Positions 54,597 through 63,691 are shown, counted from the stretch's first letter. The stretch: DNA of 64,000 nucleotides from Pseudomonadota bacterium (GCA_029558905.1 JAKQCX010000015.1:166307-230306), one strand, 5' to 3'. Notes: generated by a model from the sequence alone, not told the origin. A program made the numbers and translations.

Positions 54597-56065
54597 GCCG
54601 GCCTCCAGCGGGCCAGGGCGGCCCGCGCCTCGACCAGGTCCGAGAAGGGGCGGCGCACGCCCCCGATTTCCTGATAATCCTCGTGGCCCTTGCCCGCCAG
54701 CAGGACGATGTCTTCGGGGCCCGCCTGGGCGATGGCGGTCTGGATGGCCTGCCGCCGGTCCAGGATCACGCGCTGTCCATCCGGCATGCCTTGGAGGATG
54801 TCGGCCACGATGCGGGCCGGATCCTCGTCGCGGGGGTTGTCGCTGGTGAGCACGGCCACATCCGCGCCGCTGGCCACCGCAGCCCCCATGAGGGGGCGCT
54901 TGCCCGTGTCCCGTCCGCCACCACTGCCGAACACACAGATGAGCCGGCCCGTGGTGAGGGGTTTCAGGGCAGCCAGCACCTTTTCCAGGGCATCCGGGCT
55001 GTGTGCGTAGTCGATGATGACCGTCGGCGCCTGGGGAAAACCTTCCACCTTCTGCGTGCGTCCGGCGGTGGCCCGTACCCGTGCCAGGGCGGTCAGGGCA
55101 TCGGCCAGGGGGATGTCGGCGGCCAGCAGCGCGCCCAGGGCCGCCAGCAGGTTGTAGGCATTGAAGGTCCCCAGCAGGGGGCTTTCCAGCTGGCCCTGAC
55201 CCCAGGGGGAGGCGATTTCCAGTTTCAGGCCCAGCCGATCCGCCTGCATGCGGGCGCGCAGATCGCCGGCCTCTAGGCCGTAGCGGATGACCCGCGCCTG
55301 CCTCACCTGGGGCGTCAGCCGGACGCCGAATGGATCGTCGGCGTTCAGTACGGCCACCTTGAGGCCGGGCCGGTGGAACAGCGAGGCCTTGGCCGCGGCG
55401 TAGGCTTCCATGCTGCCGTGGTAATCCAGGTGATCCCGGGACAGGTTGGTGAGCACCGCCACGTCATAGGCCACCGCGTCCACACGTCCCTGGTCCAGGC
55501 CGTGGGAAGACACTTCCATGGCCACTCCGGTGGCCCCGGCGTCCCGATAATGGGCCAGCAGGCCTTGCAGCGTGACGGCATCCGGGGTGGTATGGCTGGC
55601 CGCGTCCAGGTCTCCTGGAAAACCGTTGCCCAGGGTGCCCACCACGGCGGTACGCCGTCCCAGATGACCGAAGGCCTGGGCCAACCAGTGGGATACCGAG
55701 GTCTTGCCGTTGGTACCGGTGACGCCGGTCATCCACAGGTCCCGGGAGGGCTGGCCATACCAGGCGGCGGCCAGGGCGGCGGCCTGTTGACGCAGGTTTG
55801 CCACTGCCAGCTGCGGCAGATTCCATGCGTGCTTCCAGGCAAAGCCCGCCGGCTCCCAGAGCACGGCGGCCGCGCCGGCCTGGATGGCCTGGGGGATGTG
55901 GCCGCGGCCGTCGTGCGTGTCGCCGGGAAAGGCCAGGAAGACATCCCCGGGCACCACCTGGCGGCTGTCGCTCGTCATGCGCGAGGCCGTGGGTGCCAGA
56001 CGGCGCAGTGCCTCCACGATCCGGTCCTCCGGCACCGCGCCGTCCGCGTTCTGCCGGTACGTCAT
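54593..56065 (-). CDS. murE: UDP-MurNAc-tripeptide synthetase MurE (diaminopimelate-adding)
   Basis: ATP-dependent ligase of 490 aa. It has SDSRQVVPGDVFLAFPGDTHDG, the P-loop GVTGTNGKTSVSHWLA, the carbamylated-lysine region, and DNPRDEDPARIVADI. The DNPR motif is the signature for meso-diaminopimelate as the third residue of the stem peptide. It overlaps ftsI and murF by 4 b each. Confidence 0.97.
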   Translation of the reverse strand: MTYRQNADGAVPEDRIVEALRRLAPTASRMTSDSRQVVPGDVFLAFPGDTHDGRGHIPQAIQAGAAAVLWEPAGFAWKHAWNLPQLAVANLRQQAAALAAAWYGQPSRDLWMTGVTGTNGKTSVSHWLAQAFGHLGRRTAVVGTLGNGFPGDLDAASHTTPDAVTLQGLLAHYRDAGATGVAMEVSSHGLDQGRVDAVAYDVAVLTNLSRDHLDYHGSMEAYAAAKASLFHRPGLKVAVLNADDPFGVRLTPQVRQARVIRYGLEAGDLRARMQADRLGLKLEIASPWGQGQLESPLLGTFNAYNLLAALGALLAADIPLADALTALARVRATAGRTQKVEGFPQAPTVIIDYAHSPDALEKVLAALKPLTTGRLICVFGSGGGRDTGKRPLMGAAVASGADVAVLTSDNPRDEDPARIVADILQGMPDGQRVILDRRQAIQTAIAQAGPEDIVLLAGKGHEDYQEIGGVRRPFSDLVEARAALARWRPA

Positions 56066-57819
56066 ACCCCCTCCGGCATGATGGGCTCGGCCCCGGGCGG
56101 GGCGCTGCGCCGGTCGAAGGGGGCATCCGGAGGAATGGCCATGAAGCGCAGGGCGCCGGCCATGATGCGCGAGAACACCGGGGCCGCCACGAGACCGCCG
56201 TAATACTGACCCATGGGCTCATCCACCATCACCGCCACCACCAGTCTGGGGTCCGAGGCCGGGGCCAGCCCCACGAAGGAACTGATGTACTTGTCGCGTG
56301 CGTAGGCACCGCCGATGAGTTTGTGCGCCGTGCCAGTCTTGCCGGCCACGCGGTAGCCGGCCACCCGGGCGCGGGGCGCGGTACCGTTGTCCTGGGTGAC
56401 GCGTTCCAGCATGGCCAGGACGGCACGCGCTGTTTCCGCACCCATGACGCGGGTGCCGATGGCCTGGTTTTCCCGGCGCAGGGTGGTGAGCTGCGGCATG
56501 ACCCCGTCATTGGCGAAGGCGGTATAGGCATGGGCCAGCTGCAGCAGGCTCACGGACAGGCCGTGCCCATAGGCCATGGTGGCCTTTTCGATGGGGCGCC
56601 AGCTCGCATAGGGGCGCAGGCGGCCACTCACCTCACCGGGCAGGCCGGATTTGGGCTGTGCCCCCAGGCCCGCGCGCGTGAGCAGATGCCAGTAGTCCTC
56701 GCCACGCATTTCCAGGGCGATCTTGGCCACGGCCACGTTGCTCGATACCTGCAGGGCCTCGGCCACGGTCATGACGCCTTTGGCATGCACGTCCGTGACC
56801 CGCCTGTCGCCGATCTGCAGCCAGCCCGGTCCGGTGTCTATGAGCGTGTCGGGCTGCACCAGGCCGGTCTCCAGGGCGGCCGCCACCAGCAGGGGCTTCA
56901 TGGTGGATCCAGGCTCGAAGGTGTCGGTCACCGCGCGGCTGCGCATGCGTTCCGGCGAGAACGTGGCCCGGCTGTTGGGGTTGAAGCTGGGGGTGTTGGC
57001 CAGTGCCAGGATTTCCCCCGTGCGCGCATCCAGTACCACCACGGCGCCGGCCCGGGCATTGCTCTGGCTGACCGCATCCGCCAGCTCCCGGTAGGCCAGG
57101 TACTGGATGTGCTGGTTGAGGGACAGCACCAGGTCCCGCCCCGGCTTGGGGGCCTTGATCCTCTCCAGGCTTTCCACGGTATTGCCGCGTCGGTCCTTGA
57201 TGACTCTCTCGGCGCCCGGATCCCCGGACAGCCAGGTCTGGTAGGCCAGTTCCAGGCCCTCCTGTCCCTGGTCTTCCACGTTGGTCACGCCCAGGATGTG
57301 CGCGGTGACTTCGCCGGCGGGGTAGTAGCGGCGATATTCGGGCTTGGCATACAGACCGTCGATGCCGAGGTCCTTGACCTGTTGCGCCTTGTGCGGTTCC
57401 ACCAGGCGTTCCAGATAGACGAAGGCCCGGCTGCGGTCGGTCATCAGGCGGCGCACCTGGTCCGGATCCCTGTCCAGGATGCGGGCCAGGGCCTGGATCT
57501 GCTGGGGCGTGGGATCGGCTTCCCGCGGGTTGATCCACAGGGACTCCACCGGAGTGCTCACCGCCAGGGGTTCGCCGCGACGGTCCGTGATCATGCCGCG
57601 GTATGCCGGGATGGGAATGACGCGCTGGATGCGCTTTTCGCCCTCCCCCTCCAGGAAGTCGTCATGCCAGGCTTGCAGATAGACGGCACGCGCGGACAGG
57701 GCGGCAAAACCGATGAACAGCAGGCTCAGGGTCAAGCGCTGGCGCCAGCGCTGCAGATCCAGGCGCAGCAGCGGGTGCTCCCGGTCCCGTCGGGCATGCT
57801 GCGCACGTAGCAGTCTCAT
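56062..57819 (-). CDS. ftsI: Septal transpeptidase FtsI (PBP3)
   Basis: Class B penicillin-binding protein of 585 aa. A membrane helix (about 29-50) is followed by the pedestal domain with RGMITDRRGEPLAVS, then the transpeptidase with the catalytic serine motif PGSTMKP, SSN in QVSSNVAVAKIAL and KTG in VAGKTGTAHK. It cross-links septal wall together with FtsW. The ATG at 57819 overlaps the ftsL stop as ATGA. Confidence 0.96.
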   Translation of the reverse strand: MRLLRAQHARRDREHPLLRLDLQRWRQRLTLSLLFIGFAALSARAVYLQAWHDDFLEGEGEKRIQRVIPIPAYRGMITDRRGEPLAVSTPVESLWINPREADPTPQQIQALARILDRDPDQVRRLMTDRSRAFVYLERLVEPHKAQQVKDLGIDGLYAKPEYRRYYPAGEVTAHILGVTNVEDQGQEGLELAYQTWLSGDPGAERVIKDRRGNTVESLERIKAPKPGRDLVLSLNQHIQYLAYRELADAVSQSNARAGAVVVLDARTGEILALANTPSFNPNSRATFSPERMRSRAVTDTFEPGSTMKPLLVAAALETGLVQPDTLIDTGPGWLQIGDRRVTDVHAKGVMTVAEALQVSSNVAVAKIALEMRGEDYWHLLTRAGLGAQPKSGLPGEVSGRLRPYASWRPIEKATMAYGHGLSVSLLQLAHAYTAFANDGVMPQLTTLRRENQAIGTRVMGAETARAVLAMLERVTQDNGTAPRARVAGYRVAGKTGTAHKLIGGAYARDKYISSFVGLAPASDPRLVVAVMVDEPMGQYYGGLVAAPVFSRIMAGALRFMAIPPDAPFDRRSAPPGAEPIMPEGV

Positions 57820-58085
57820 GGCCGGGCCTCCTGCAGCACGTACACCCGGCGCGGATCCGGCACGGCCATGTTCAGCCGGGTGCGTGCCACTTCCTCCACC
57901 CGGTTGTGCATCAGCCAGGTGGAAATCTCCAGCTGCAGACGCCCCCATTCGATGTCCAGGTCCCGTGCCCGGGTCTGCTCGGTCTGGAGCTGCACAAACA
58001 ATTTGCGCGCCTGGTGGCGCGCTGAGACGACGGCAAGGGCGCAGACCAGCAGCACCAGGGTCAGCAGCAGGTTCAACCGGACCAC
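57816..58085 (-). CDS. ftsL: Cell division protein FtsL
   Basis: Bitopic protein of 89 aa. A very short cytoplasmic end and a membrane helix (about 5-22) are followed by a coiled coil ([30 protein letters not shown]) and [16 protein letters not shown]. The predicted start is a GTG at 58085 giving M-V-R-L-N, 13 b inside the rsmH end; a TTG at 58076 is an alternative. Little sequence conservation is normal for FtsL. The position between rsmH and ftsI confirms it. Confidence 0.9.
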   Translation of the reverse strand: MVRLNLLLTLVLLVCALAVVSARHQARKLFVQLQTEQTRARDLDIEWGRLQLEISTWLMHNRVEEVARTRLNMAVPDPRRVYVLQEARP

Positions 58086-59011
58086 GGCAGCTCGCTTCTC
58101 TCGGCTACACGCAGGGTTGCGCTGCGGGCCCGCGGATTGGCGGCGCACTCGTCCTGGCCGGCGCGCAAGGCCTTGCCTACCCGGCGCAGACGGCCGGGCC
58201 GCAGGGCAGCGGCGGGCAGTGGGATCTCGGGTGGCGCCTGCTGCCCCTCGGCCTGGCTGTGTATGAAGCGTTTGACCATACGGTCTTCCAAAGAGTGAAA
58301 ACTGATCACCGCCAGCCGCCCGCCCGGGCACAACAGATCGACGGCCTGCGGCAGGGCCGCTTCAATTTCCTCAAGCTCGCGGTTAATGAAAATCCGCACA
58401 GCCTGAAAGGTCCGGGTTGCCGGGTCCTGCCCCCTTTCCCGGGTGCGCACGGCGCCGGCCACGAGGGTGGCGAGCTGACGGGTGGTCGCGAGGGGGCGTG
58501 TCGCCCTTTCCGCAACAACCGCCCGCGCAACCTGCCGAGCAAACCGCTCTTCGCCATAGTTCCGGACAACCCGTGCAATCTCCTCTTCCGTCGCCTGGTT
58601 CAGCCACTGGGCCGCCGTCATGCCCTGGCTGGTATCCATGCGCATGTCGAGCGGTGCATCCCATCTGAAACTGAAACCCCGCTCCGCCTCGTCCAGCTGG
58701 GGACTGGACACCCCTAGGTCGAACAGCACCCCATCCACCCGTGTCACACCCTGCCGGCGCACCTCCGCCATCAACCCGGAGAAGGCGGTGTGCAACAGCA
58801 CGAACCGTGTGTCCTCCAGTCCCTGGCCCGCGGCCACTGCGGCCGGATCCCGGTCCAGGGCGATGAGCCGCCCGCCGGGACCCAGTCGGGCCAGAATGGC
58901 CCGGCTGTGGCCACCGCGTCCGAAGGTGGCGTCCACATAGACGCCATCCGGCCGGATGTTCAATGCCGCCACCGCCTCGGCCAGCAGGACGGGGACGTGC
59001 GCATCGCTCAC
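58073..59011 (-). CDS. rsmH: 16S rRNA (cytosine-1402-N4)-methyltransferase RsmH (MraW)
   Basis: SAM-dependent methyltransferase of 312 aa. It has [14 protein letters not shown] at the start, the SAM motif [32 protein letters not shown] and the end [15 protein letters not shown]. The start is a GTG that overlaps the mraZ stop as GTGA. The frame stays open further upstream through mraZ, which is not coding for this protein. Confidence 0.96.
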   Translation of the reverse strand: MSDAHVPVLLAEAVAALNIRPDGVYVDATFGRGGHSRAILARLGPGGRLIALDRDPAAVAAGQGLEDTRFVLLHTAFSGLMAEVRRQGVTRVDGVLFDLGVSSPQLDEAERGFSFRWDAPLDMRMDTSQGMTAAQWLNQATEEEIARVVRNYGEERFARQVARAVVAERATRPLATTRQLATLVAGAVRTRERGQDPATRTFQAVRIFINRELEEIEAALPQAVDLLCPGGRLAVISFHSLEDRMVKRFIHSQAEGQQAPPEIPLPAAALRPGRLRRVGKALRAGQDECAANPRARSATLRVAERSELPWSG

Positions 59012-59493
59012 AGCGAGAAGCCCTTGAGCTCCTCGGGCAGCGTGCCGTTGCGCAGCGACTCGTTGAGCATCTCCGGCAGGTGGGTGGCCTGTTCGTACAG
59101 GGCCTGCCATGCCGTGTCGCTCCACAAGGCGAATTTCTTGTCCTGGCCCACAAGCACCACGTCCTTGCCCAGCTTGGCGTACTTGCGCAGCATGGGTGGC
59201 ACCAGAATGCGCCCGGCGGAATCCAGCTCCAGCTCTTCCGCCGAACCTACCACCAGCATCTTCAGCTGGCGGGTCACCGGATCCAGACTGTTCAGGCCAT
59301 TGATGCGCGCCTCCACCACCTCCCATTCGGGATAGGGGTAGAGCAGGAGACAGCCATCGATAGGGTTCGCTGTCAGCATGAGGTGTCCACCACAACGCGC
59401 CATCAGGCGCTCGCGGTACTTGGCGGGAATGGACAAGCGCCCCTTTCCGTCCAACGCCAGTTGCGTCGAGCCTCTGAATATGTCCCCTGGCAT
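59008..59493 (-). CDS. mraZ: Transcriptional repressor MraZ
   Basis: Ring-forming DNA-binding protein of 161 aa with two AbrB-like SpoVT/MraZ repeats. The first has [22 protein letters not shown] and the second [22 protein letters not shown], each with the D-x-x-GR motif. MraZ binds GTGGG-type direct repeats upstream of its own gene and represses the dcw operon. Five such repeats lie directly upstream. It is a few residues longer than the usual 150 aa. The start at 59493 has a GGGAAG ribosome-site candidate. Confidence 0.95.
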   Translation of the reverse strand: MPGDIFRGSTQLALDGKGRLSIPAKYRERLMARCGGHLMLTANPIDGCLLLYPYPEWEVVEARINGLNSLDPVTRQLKMLVVGSAEELELDSAGRILVPPMLRKYAKLGKDVVLVGQDKKFALWSDTAWQALYEQATHLPEMLNESLRNGTLPEELKGFSL

Positions 59494-59503
59494 CCTCTAT
59501 CTT

Positions 59504-59548
59504 CCCACGATGTGACACAAAATCACACCACCTACCACTTATTCCCAC
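59504..59548 (-). promoter_or_regulatory. MraZ operator: five GTGNN elements at 10-bp spacing
   Basis: Minus-strand elements GTGGG (59544-59548), GTGGT (59534-59538), GTGTG (59524-59528), GTGTC (59514-59518) and GTGGG (59504-59508) are spaced exactly 10 bp apart. Known MraZ boxes are TGGG-type repeats with 5-b spacers. The first element overlaps the -10 box and the others lie in the leader, fitting autorepression. Confidence 0.75.
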
Positions 59549-59575
59549 TATATGAAGGGTGATTCGGCTGGTCAA
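59547..59575 (-). promoter_or_regulatory. Sigma-70 promoter of the mra/dcw operon
   Basis: TTGACC (59570-59575) and TATAGT (59547-59552) have a 17-b spacer, the best -35/-10 pair I noticed in the window. Transcription should begin near 59540, leaving a leader of nearly 50 b before mraZ. Confidence 0.75.
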
Positions 59576-59656
59576 GCAGGACGATAGATTTTTTTCAATG
59601 ACTTCAAGGACTTATCCCCATAGACGTCCGCGGGAAAAATCTTCAATGAAGTTGGG

Positions 59657-59696
59657 TATGTACGTACATAACTTAATGCACAACATTAAGTTATGT
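59657..59696. repeat. Two overlapping palindromes between rnpB and the mra promoter
   Basis: TATGTACGTACATA (59657-59670) is a perfect 14-bp palindrome. It overlaps by 5 b a larger inverted repeat with 13-bp arms, ACATAACTTAATG and CATTAAGTTATGT (59666-59696, 5-b loop). The stretch is AT-rich in a GC-rich window and no T-run follows on either strand, so it is more likely an operator than a terminator. Confidence 0.65.
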
Positions 59697-59735
59697 CGTG
59701 AAGGCGCCGGGCACCTGCCGGCTGTATAGAAAAGG

Positions 59736-60210
59736 GGGAGCCGGCCGATAAGCCGGGTTCTGTCGTGGACAGCCATTCATCTGGGACGGCGATCACTCGC
59801 CGCCTCGAGCAGCCTACCCGCAGACTCAGCGGGCCGCTTCATCGTCTGCCTATTTGGCCTTGCTCCGGGTGGGGTTTGCCCGCCGCGGCCGTTACCGGCG
59901 CGGCCGTGCGCTCTTGCCGCACGATTTCACCCTTGCCTGTGCCCGCCCCCTGGTGGGGGCTGGCCACGTGCGAGCGCACGTGGCCCGCTCCGTTAGGTGA
60001 GTGGCCGGCGCCACCCGCCCGGAAGGAGGGACCGCGCCGTTTTGCGACGTCGAGGTCCTGGCCATCGGCGGTATGTTTCTGTTGCACTTTCCGTCGCTTT
60101 GGGCCGAGACGCATCCCGGCTTATGGCGCCCAGGCGTTACCTGGCACCCTGCCCTGTGGAGCCCGGACTTTCCTCCGTGTCGTGACACGGCGACTGTCTG
60201 GCCGACTCCC
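59736..60210 (-). ncRNA. rnpB: RNase P RNA (type A) with enlarged P12
   Basis: The catalytic RNA of RNase P, which trims tRNA 5' leaders. Minus-strand landmarks match bacterial type A RNA: GGAGGAAAGTCCGGGCTCC (P4/P5 region, 5' part), AGGGCAGGGTGCCAGGTAAC, GTGCAACAGAAA, CAAGGGTGAAA, GGTAACGGC, CACCCGGAGCAAGGCCAAAT and the 3' part CAGAACCCGGCTTATCGG. The ends pair as P1 (GGGAGTCGGCC with GGCCGGCTCCC). About 475 nt against 377 in E. coli; the extra part is between 59940 and 60059, the P12 position, and contains hairpins at 59945-59960 and 59962-59985. No protein is encoded here. Confidence 0.93.
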
Positions 60211-60217
60211 GGCCGTG

Positions 60218-60223
60218 AGTATA
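60218..60223 (-). promoter_or_regulatory. Probable -10 box of rnpB
   Basis: TATACT on the minus strand lies 7 b above the predicted 5' end of the RNA. No good -35 box is visible. The inverted repeat GGGGAA-TGG-TTCCCC (60232-60246), just after the purC stop, occupies that place and has no T-run. Confidence 0.45.
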
Positions 60224-60247
60224 GGTGAGCAGGGGAATGGTTCCCCA

Positions 60248-61129
60248 CTATGTCGTGAGCCGGCGCAGGGCCTCGGCGTATTTTTCCGCCGTCTTGGCGA
60301 CCACCTCCGCCGGCAGCTCGGGACCGGGAGGCCGTTTGTCCCAGCCGGAGGCCAGCAGCCAGTCGCGTACGTACTGTTTGTCGAAGCTGGGTGGATTGCT
60401 ACCCACGCGGTATTGGTCGGCGGGCCAGAAGCGGGAGGAATCCGGGGTGAGGACCTCGTCGATGAGCGTGAGCTGCCCGGCCGTGTCCAGGCCGAACTCG
60501 AACTTGGTATCGGCGATGAGAATGCCACGGACACGGGCATGCTCGGCCGCGGTCGTGTACAGGGTGATGGCGGCATCCCGTACCTGGGCGGCGAGTGTCT
60601 TGCCCAGCAGGGCCTGGCACTGGGTGAAGTCGATGTTCTGGTCGTGCGCGCCCACGGCGGCCTTGGTGGAGGGGGTGAACAGGGGCTCGGGCAGGCGATC
60701 GGCCAGTTGCATGCGATCCGGTAGGACGTGGCCGCAGATCTGTCCGGTCCGTTTGTAATCCTCCCAGCCCGAGCCCACCAGATAGCCCCGCACGATGGCT
60801 TCCACCGGCAGTGCCCTGAGACGCCGGACCACGCTGGCCCGGCCGGCCACCTGGTCCCGCTCCGCCGGCGCCACCACGTCCTCGGGGGCGTCGTCCGTGA
60901 GCTGATTGGGGAGGATGCCGGCCAGTCTGTGCAGCCAGAAGTCGGTCACGGCGGTGAGCACCGCGCCCTTGCCGGGGATGGGGGTGGGCAGGACCACGTC
61001 GAAGGCGGACAGCCGGTCGGTGGTGACGATGAGCAGGCGGTCGGCATCGATGGCATAGATATCGCGCACCTTGCCACGCTGGATCAGGGGCAGGGACTGG
61101 ATGGAGGATTCGAGCAGGACGCGGGTCAT
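60248..61129 (-). CDS. purC: SAICAR synthase PurC
   Basis: ATP-dependent purine biosynthesis enzyme of 293 aa that adds aspartate to CAIR. It has [13 protein letters not shown] (ATP loop), [49 protein letters not shown] and [15 protein letters not shown]. The length is that of the longer, eukaryote-like PurC form also found in betaproteobacteria. A start 15 b earlier (61144) is possible. It is upstream of rnpB on the same strand and divergent from the receiver-TPR gene. Confidence 0.96.
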   Translation of the reverse strand: MTRVLLESSIQSLPLIQRGKVRDIYAIDADRLLIVTTDRLSAFDVVLPTPIPGKGAVLTAVTDFWLHRLAGILPNQLTDDAPEDVVAPAERDQVAGRASVVRRLRALPVEAIVRGYLVGSGWEDYKRTGQICGHVLPDRMQLADRLPEPLFTPSTKAAVGAHDQNIDFTQCQALLGKTLAAQVRDAAITLYTTAAEHARVRGILIADTKFEFGLDTAGQLTLIDEVLTPDSSRFWPADQYRVGSNPPSFDKQYVRDWLLASGWDKRPPGPELPAEVVAKTAEKYAEALRRLTT

Positions 61130-61321
61130 GATGGGCGCGGGCATGGCGGAGGCGCCATTTTAGCGGTTGCGCCGTGACATTTCCCCGCCGCGCGCCGGCC
61201 TCAATCGGCGCCGCCTAAAGATTTCCGTATGCCTGGCCGATGATGCAGGCAGCCACGATGAGTGCGGCCCATGCCGCACGCCCCGCACGCGATCGGCTGA
61301 CCCACACTCCGCGGAAACACG

Positions 61322-62929
61322 ATGGATTACAAAGTTCTGAAGGGCCTGGTGATCGACGACTTCCCCAGCATGCGCTCGGCGTTCAAGTCCGCCCTGGCGA
61401 GTTTCGGCATGACCCGGGTGGATGTGGCGGGCACGGCGGCCGAGGCCATCGCGCGCATCAAGGGACAGCGCTACGACATCATCATCTGCGACTACAACCT
61501 GGGCGAGGGACGCAACGGCCAGCAGTTGCTAGAGGAGCTGCGTCAGCGCGGCATGCTCGACCTGGAATCCGTCTTCCTCATGGTGACCGCGGAAAGCATG
61601 TATGAGAGCGTGGTGGCGACGGCGGAGCTGGGGCCGGACGACTATCTCATCAAGCCCTTCAACGGGGACATGCTGCGTTGCCGCCTGGATGCCATTCTGC
61701 CCCGGAAACAGACGTTCCAGTCGGTCTACCGTCACTTCAAGCACGGCAATCTCGAGGCCGCCCTGAGCGGCTGCGACGTGATCCTGCGCGAGCATCCGAA
61801 GTACATCGTGGATGTCCTCCGGCTCAAGGGTGAAATCCTGGTCACCATGGGTGAATTCGAACAGGCCGAGGAGCTGTACAAGCAGATCGTCGCCATGCGC
61901 GCCGTGCCGTGGTCTAAGCTGGGCCTGGCCAAGGCCATGCACCTGCAAGGCAAGTCCGCGGCTGCCGAGGCGCTCCTGCTCGACATCATCGGCCGACATC
62001 CAAACATGGTGGCCAGCTACGACCTGCTTGCGGACGTGCAACTCGCGCAGAACAAGGCCCAGGAGGCGCAAGGCACTCTGCAGCGCGGTGCCGCCGTGTC
62101 GTCCAAATCCCCCAAGAGGCAGCGCCGCCTGGGCGAGATCGCGCTCCAGAACAACGACCTGGCCACCGCCGAGAAGGCCTTCCGGGCCACGCTGGAAAAG
62201 GGCCGGAATTCGATCTACCTGGTGCCGAACGATGTGGCCAACCTTTCCCGGGTGTATCTCAAGCAGGGCAAGCCCAGGGCCGCCAGCGAGGTGGTGATGA
62301 ACAACCGGGAGTTCCTGCATGAAAGCCGGGATGGCAAGCTGGTCGCGGCGGTCATGCTGAGCCAGGTCAGTGCCCGCAACGACGATACCGAGAATGCCAG
62401 GGCGCGTATCCGCGAGGCCATGCGCCTCAGGGAGGACGGTGTCGTGGTCGATCTGGATCTGGACCTGGACATGCTGGAGGCCTGCGTCAAGGCCGGCATG
62501 GAAGAAGAGGCCAACCACATCCTGACGGAGGTGGCGCGCAACGCGCACGACCATCCCACCCTGCTGGATCAGGCCAGGAGGTTGTATGCCGAGGCCGGCC
62601 GGCAGGACGTGGCGGAGACCGTGCTACGGCAGGCCACGGCACGCGTGATCGAGCTGTCCAGGGAGGGGGCGTTGTTGCTGAAAAAGGGCGAGTTGCGCCA
62701 AAGCCTGGAGAAGATGCTGCTTGCCTGCCAGGAGGCCGCGCGGAATCCCCGCATCCTCATGAACGCGGCCTGGGTCAGCCTGCGCCTGCTGGAGGAAGAG
62801 GGGCTCTCGCAGAACCTGTTGAGCCAGGCCCAGCGCTTGCTCGCCGACGTGGACCGCCTGGCGCCCGAACATCCCCGCCTGGCCGGTCTGCGGACCACGC
62901 TGCGCCAGTTCCAGACACAGATGAATTGA
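61322..62929 (+). CDS. Response regulator with C-terminal TPR-like helical repeats
   Basis: Protein of 535 aa. The receiver domain (about 1-125) is complete: Asp12 and Asp13, the phosphoacceptor Asp57 in IIICDYNL, Thr89 and Lys111 in YLIKPF. The rest is a helical repeat array (for example EAALSGCDVILREHPKYIVDVLRLKGEILVTMGEFEQAEELYKQI), so the output is probably protein binding rather than DNA binding. A small kinase-like protein is encoded 14 b downstream. The start at 61322 has only a weak GGAAAC site. The signal and target are unknown. Confidence 0.85.
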   Translation: MDYKVLKGLVIDDFPSMRSAFKSALASFGMTRVDVAGTAAEAIARIKGQRYDIIICDYNLGEGRNGQQLLEELRQRGMLDLESVFLMVTAESMYESVVATAELGPDDYLIKPFNGDMLRCRLDAILPRKQTFQSVYRHFKHGNLEAALSGCDVILREHPKYIVDVLRLKGEILVTMGEFEQAEELYKQIVAMRAVPWSKLGLAKAMHLQGKSAAAEALLLDIIGRHPNMVASYDLLADVQLAQNKAQEAQGTLQRGAAVSSKSPKRQRRLGEIALQNNDLATAEKAFRATLEKGRNSIYLVPNDVANLSRVYLKQGKPRAASEVVMNNREFLHESRDGKLVAAVMLSQVSARNDDTENARARIREAMRLREDGVVVDLDLDLDMLEACVKAGMEEEANHILTEVARNAHDHPTLLDQARRLYAEAGRQDVAETVLRQATARVIELSREGALLLKKGELRQSLEKMLLACQEAARNPRILMNAAWVSLRLLEEEGLSQNLLSQAQRLLADVDRLAPEHPRLAGLRTTLRQFQTQMN

Positions 62930-62943
62930 GCGAGAACGGAGAC

Positions 62944-63627
62944 ATGGCGATGCACAGTCCTGCGGGTGACACGGCGCTGGAGCGCGAGGATCTCTATGCA
63001 TCCCTGCTGCACGAGCTGAAGAACAACCTCGTGCTGATGTCCATCACCCTGGAAGACATCCGGCACACCGGGGATGCGGAGCACGACCGGAAGCTGAACG
63101 AGGTGCGCCTGCAATGCCAGCGCATCGCCGAGCGTCTCATGCAGGCCCTGTTCGTCTACCGGCATGCCCAGAGTGGCGGCACCGAACTGCACGCGATCGA
63201 TGCGTATCCCGTCGAGGACCTCCTCGACGAGCTGGCCGTCCAGGCCCGATCCCTGCGCTCGGGCATGGTGATCGAGACCGTGAAGGCAGACGATGTACCC
63301 GCGATCTGGTTTTTCGATCGCAACATGCTGGAAATCGCCCTGCTCAATGCCCTGCACAATTCCATGCTGTACGCGCGTGCGCGCATCCGCATCGTGGCGC
63401 GCATGGAGGACGACATGTTGTGCGTCGCCATCGAGGACGACTCCGAGGGTTATCCGGAGCACATCCTCCAGTCTGTCGCTCTGGGCAAGCCCCTGCGTTC
63501 CAACGGCACGGGACTGGGGCTGCGCTTCGCCACCATGATCGCCGGGGCGCACGTCAACGGCGCGCGTACCGGCCGCCTGCGCCTGCGCAACCAGGGGGGC
63601 GCCGTGTTCGAGATGCTCCTGCCCTGA
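62944..63627 (+). CDS. Small histidine-kinase-like protein without sensor domain
   Basis: Protein of 227 aa made only of a dimerisation helix pair and an HATPase domain. The H-box is SLLHELKNNLVLM with His23, the N-box LLNALHNSMLYA, the G1 region EDDSEGYPEH (the first Gly of the usual DxGxG is Ser) and the G2 region GTGLGLRFATMI. No membrane helix or sensor module is present. The ATG at 62944 has a GGAG ribosome site; an earlier TTG at 62926 overlaps the upstream stop. It probably acts on or with the receiver-TPR protein. Kinase, phosphatase or binding function is open. Confidence 0.75.
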   Translation: MAMHSPAGDTALEREDLYASLLHELKNNLVLMSITLEDIRHTGDAEHDRKLNEVRLQCQRIAERLMQALFVYRHAQSGGTELHAIDAYPVEDLLDELAVQARSLRSGMVIETVKADDVPAIWFFDRNMLEIALLNALHNSMLYARARIRIVARMEDDMLCVAIEDDSEGYPEHILQSVALGKPLRSNGTGLGLRFATMIAGAHVNGARTGRLRLRNQGGAVFEMLLP

Positions 63628-63665
63628 TCCAGGCGTGCACGGGCGGGCACTGACGCGCGGCGGGG

Positions 63666-63691
63666 AAAAAATGGCGGCCCCGGGCCGCCAT
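63666..63691 (-). terminator. Intrinsic terminator of fba
   Basis: ATGGCGGCC and GGCCGCCAT form a 9-bp stem with a 3-b loop, followed by six T on the minus strand, about 20 b after the stop of the aldolase gene. Confidence 0.85.

Noticed and set aside
60232..60246. Terminator of purC
   Set aside because: GGGGAA/TTCCCC is short and is not followed by T residues on the minus strand.
59765..60758. Several long open frames across the rnpB region
   Set aside because: The DNA carries the conserved sequences and the P1 pairing of RNase P RNA. The frames are Arg/Pro/Gly-rich and lack ribosome sites; they come from high GC content only.
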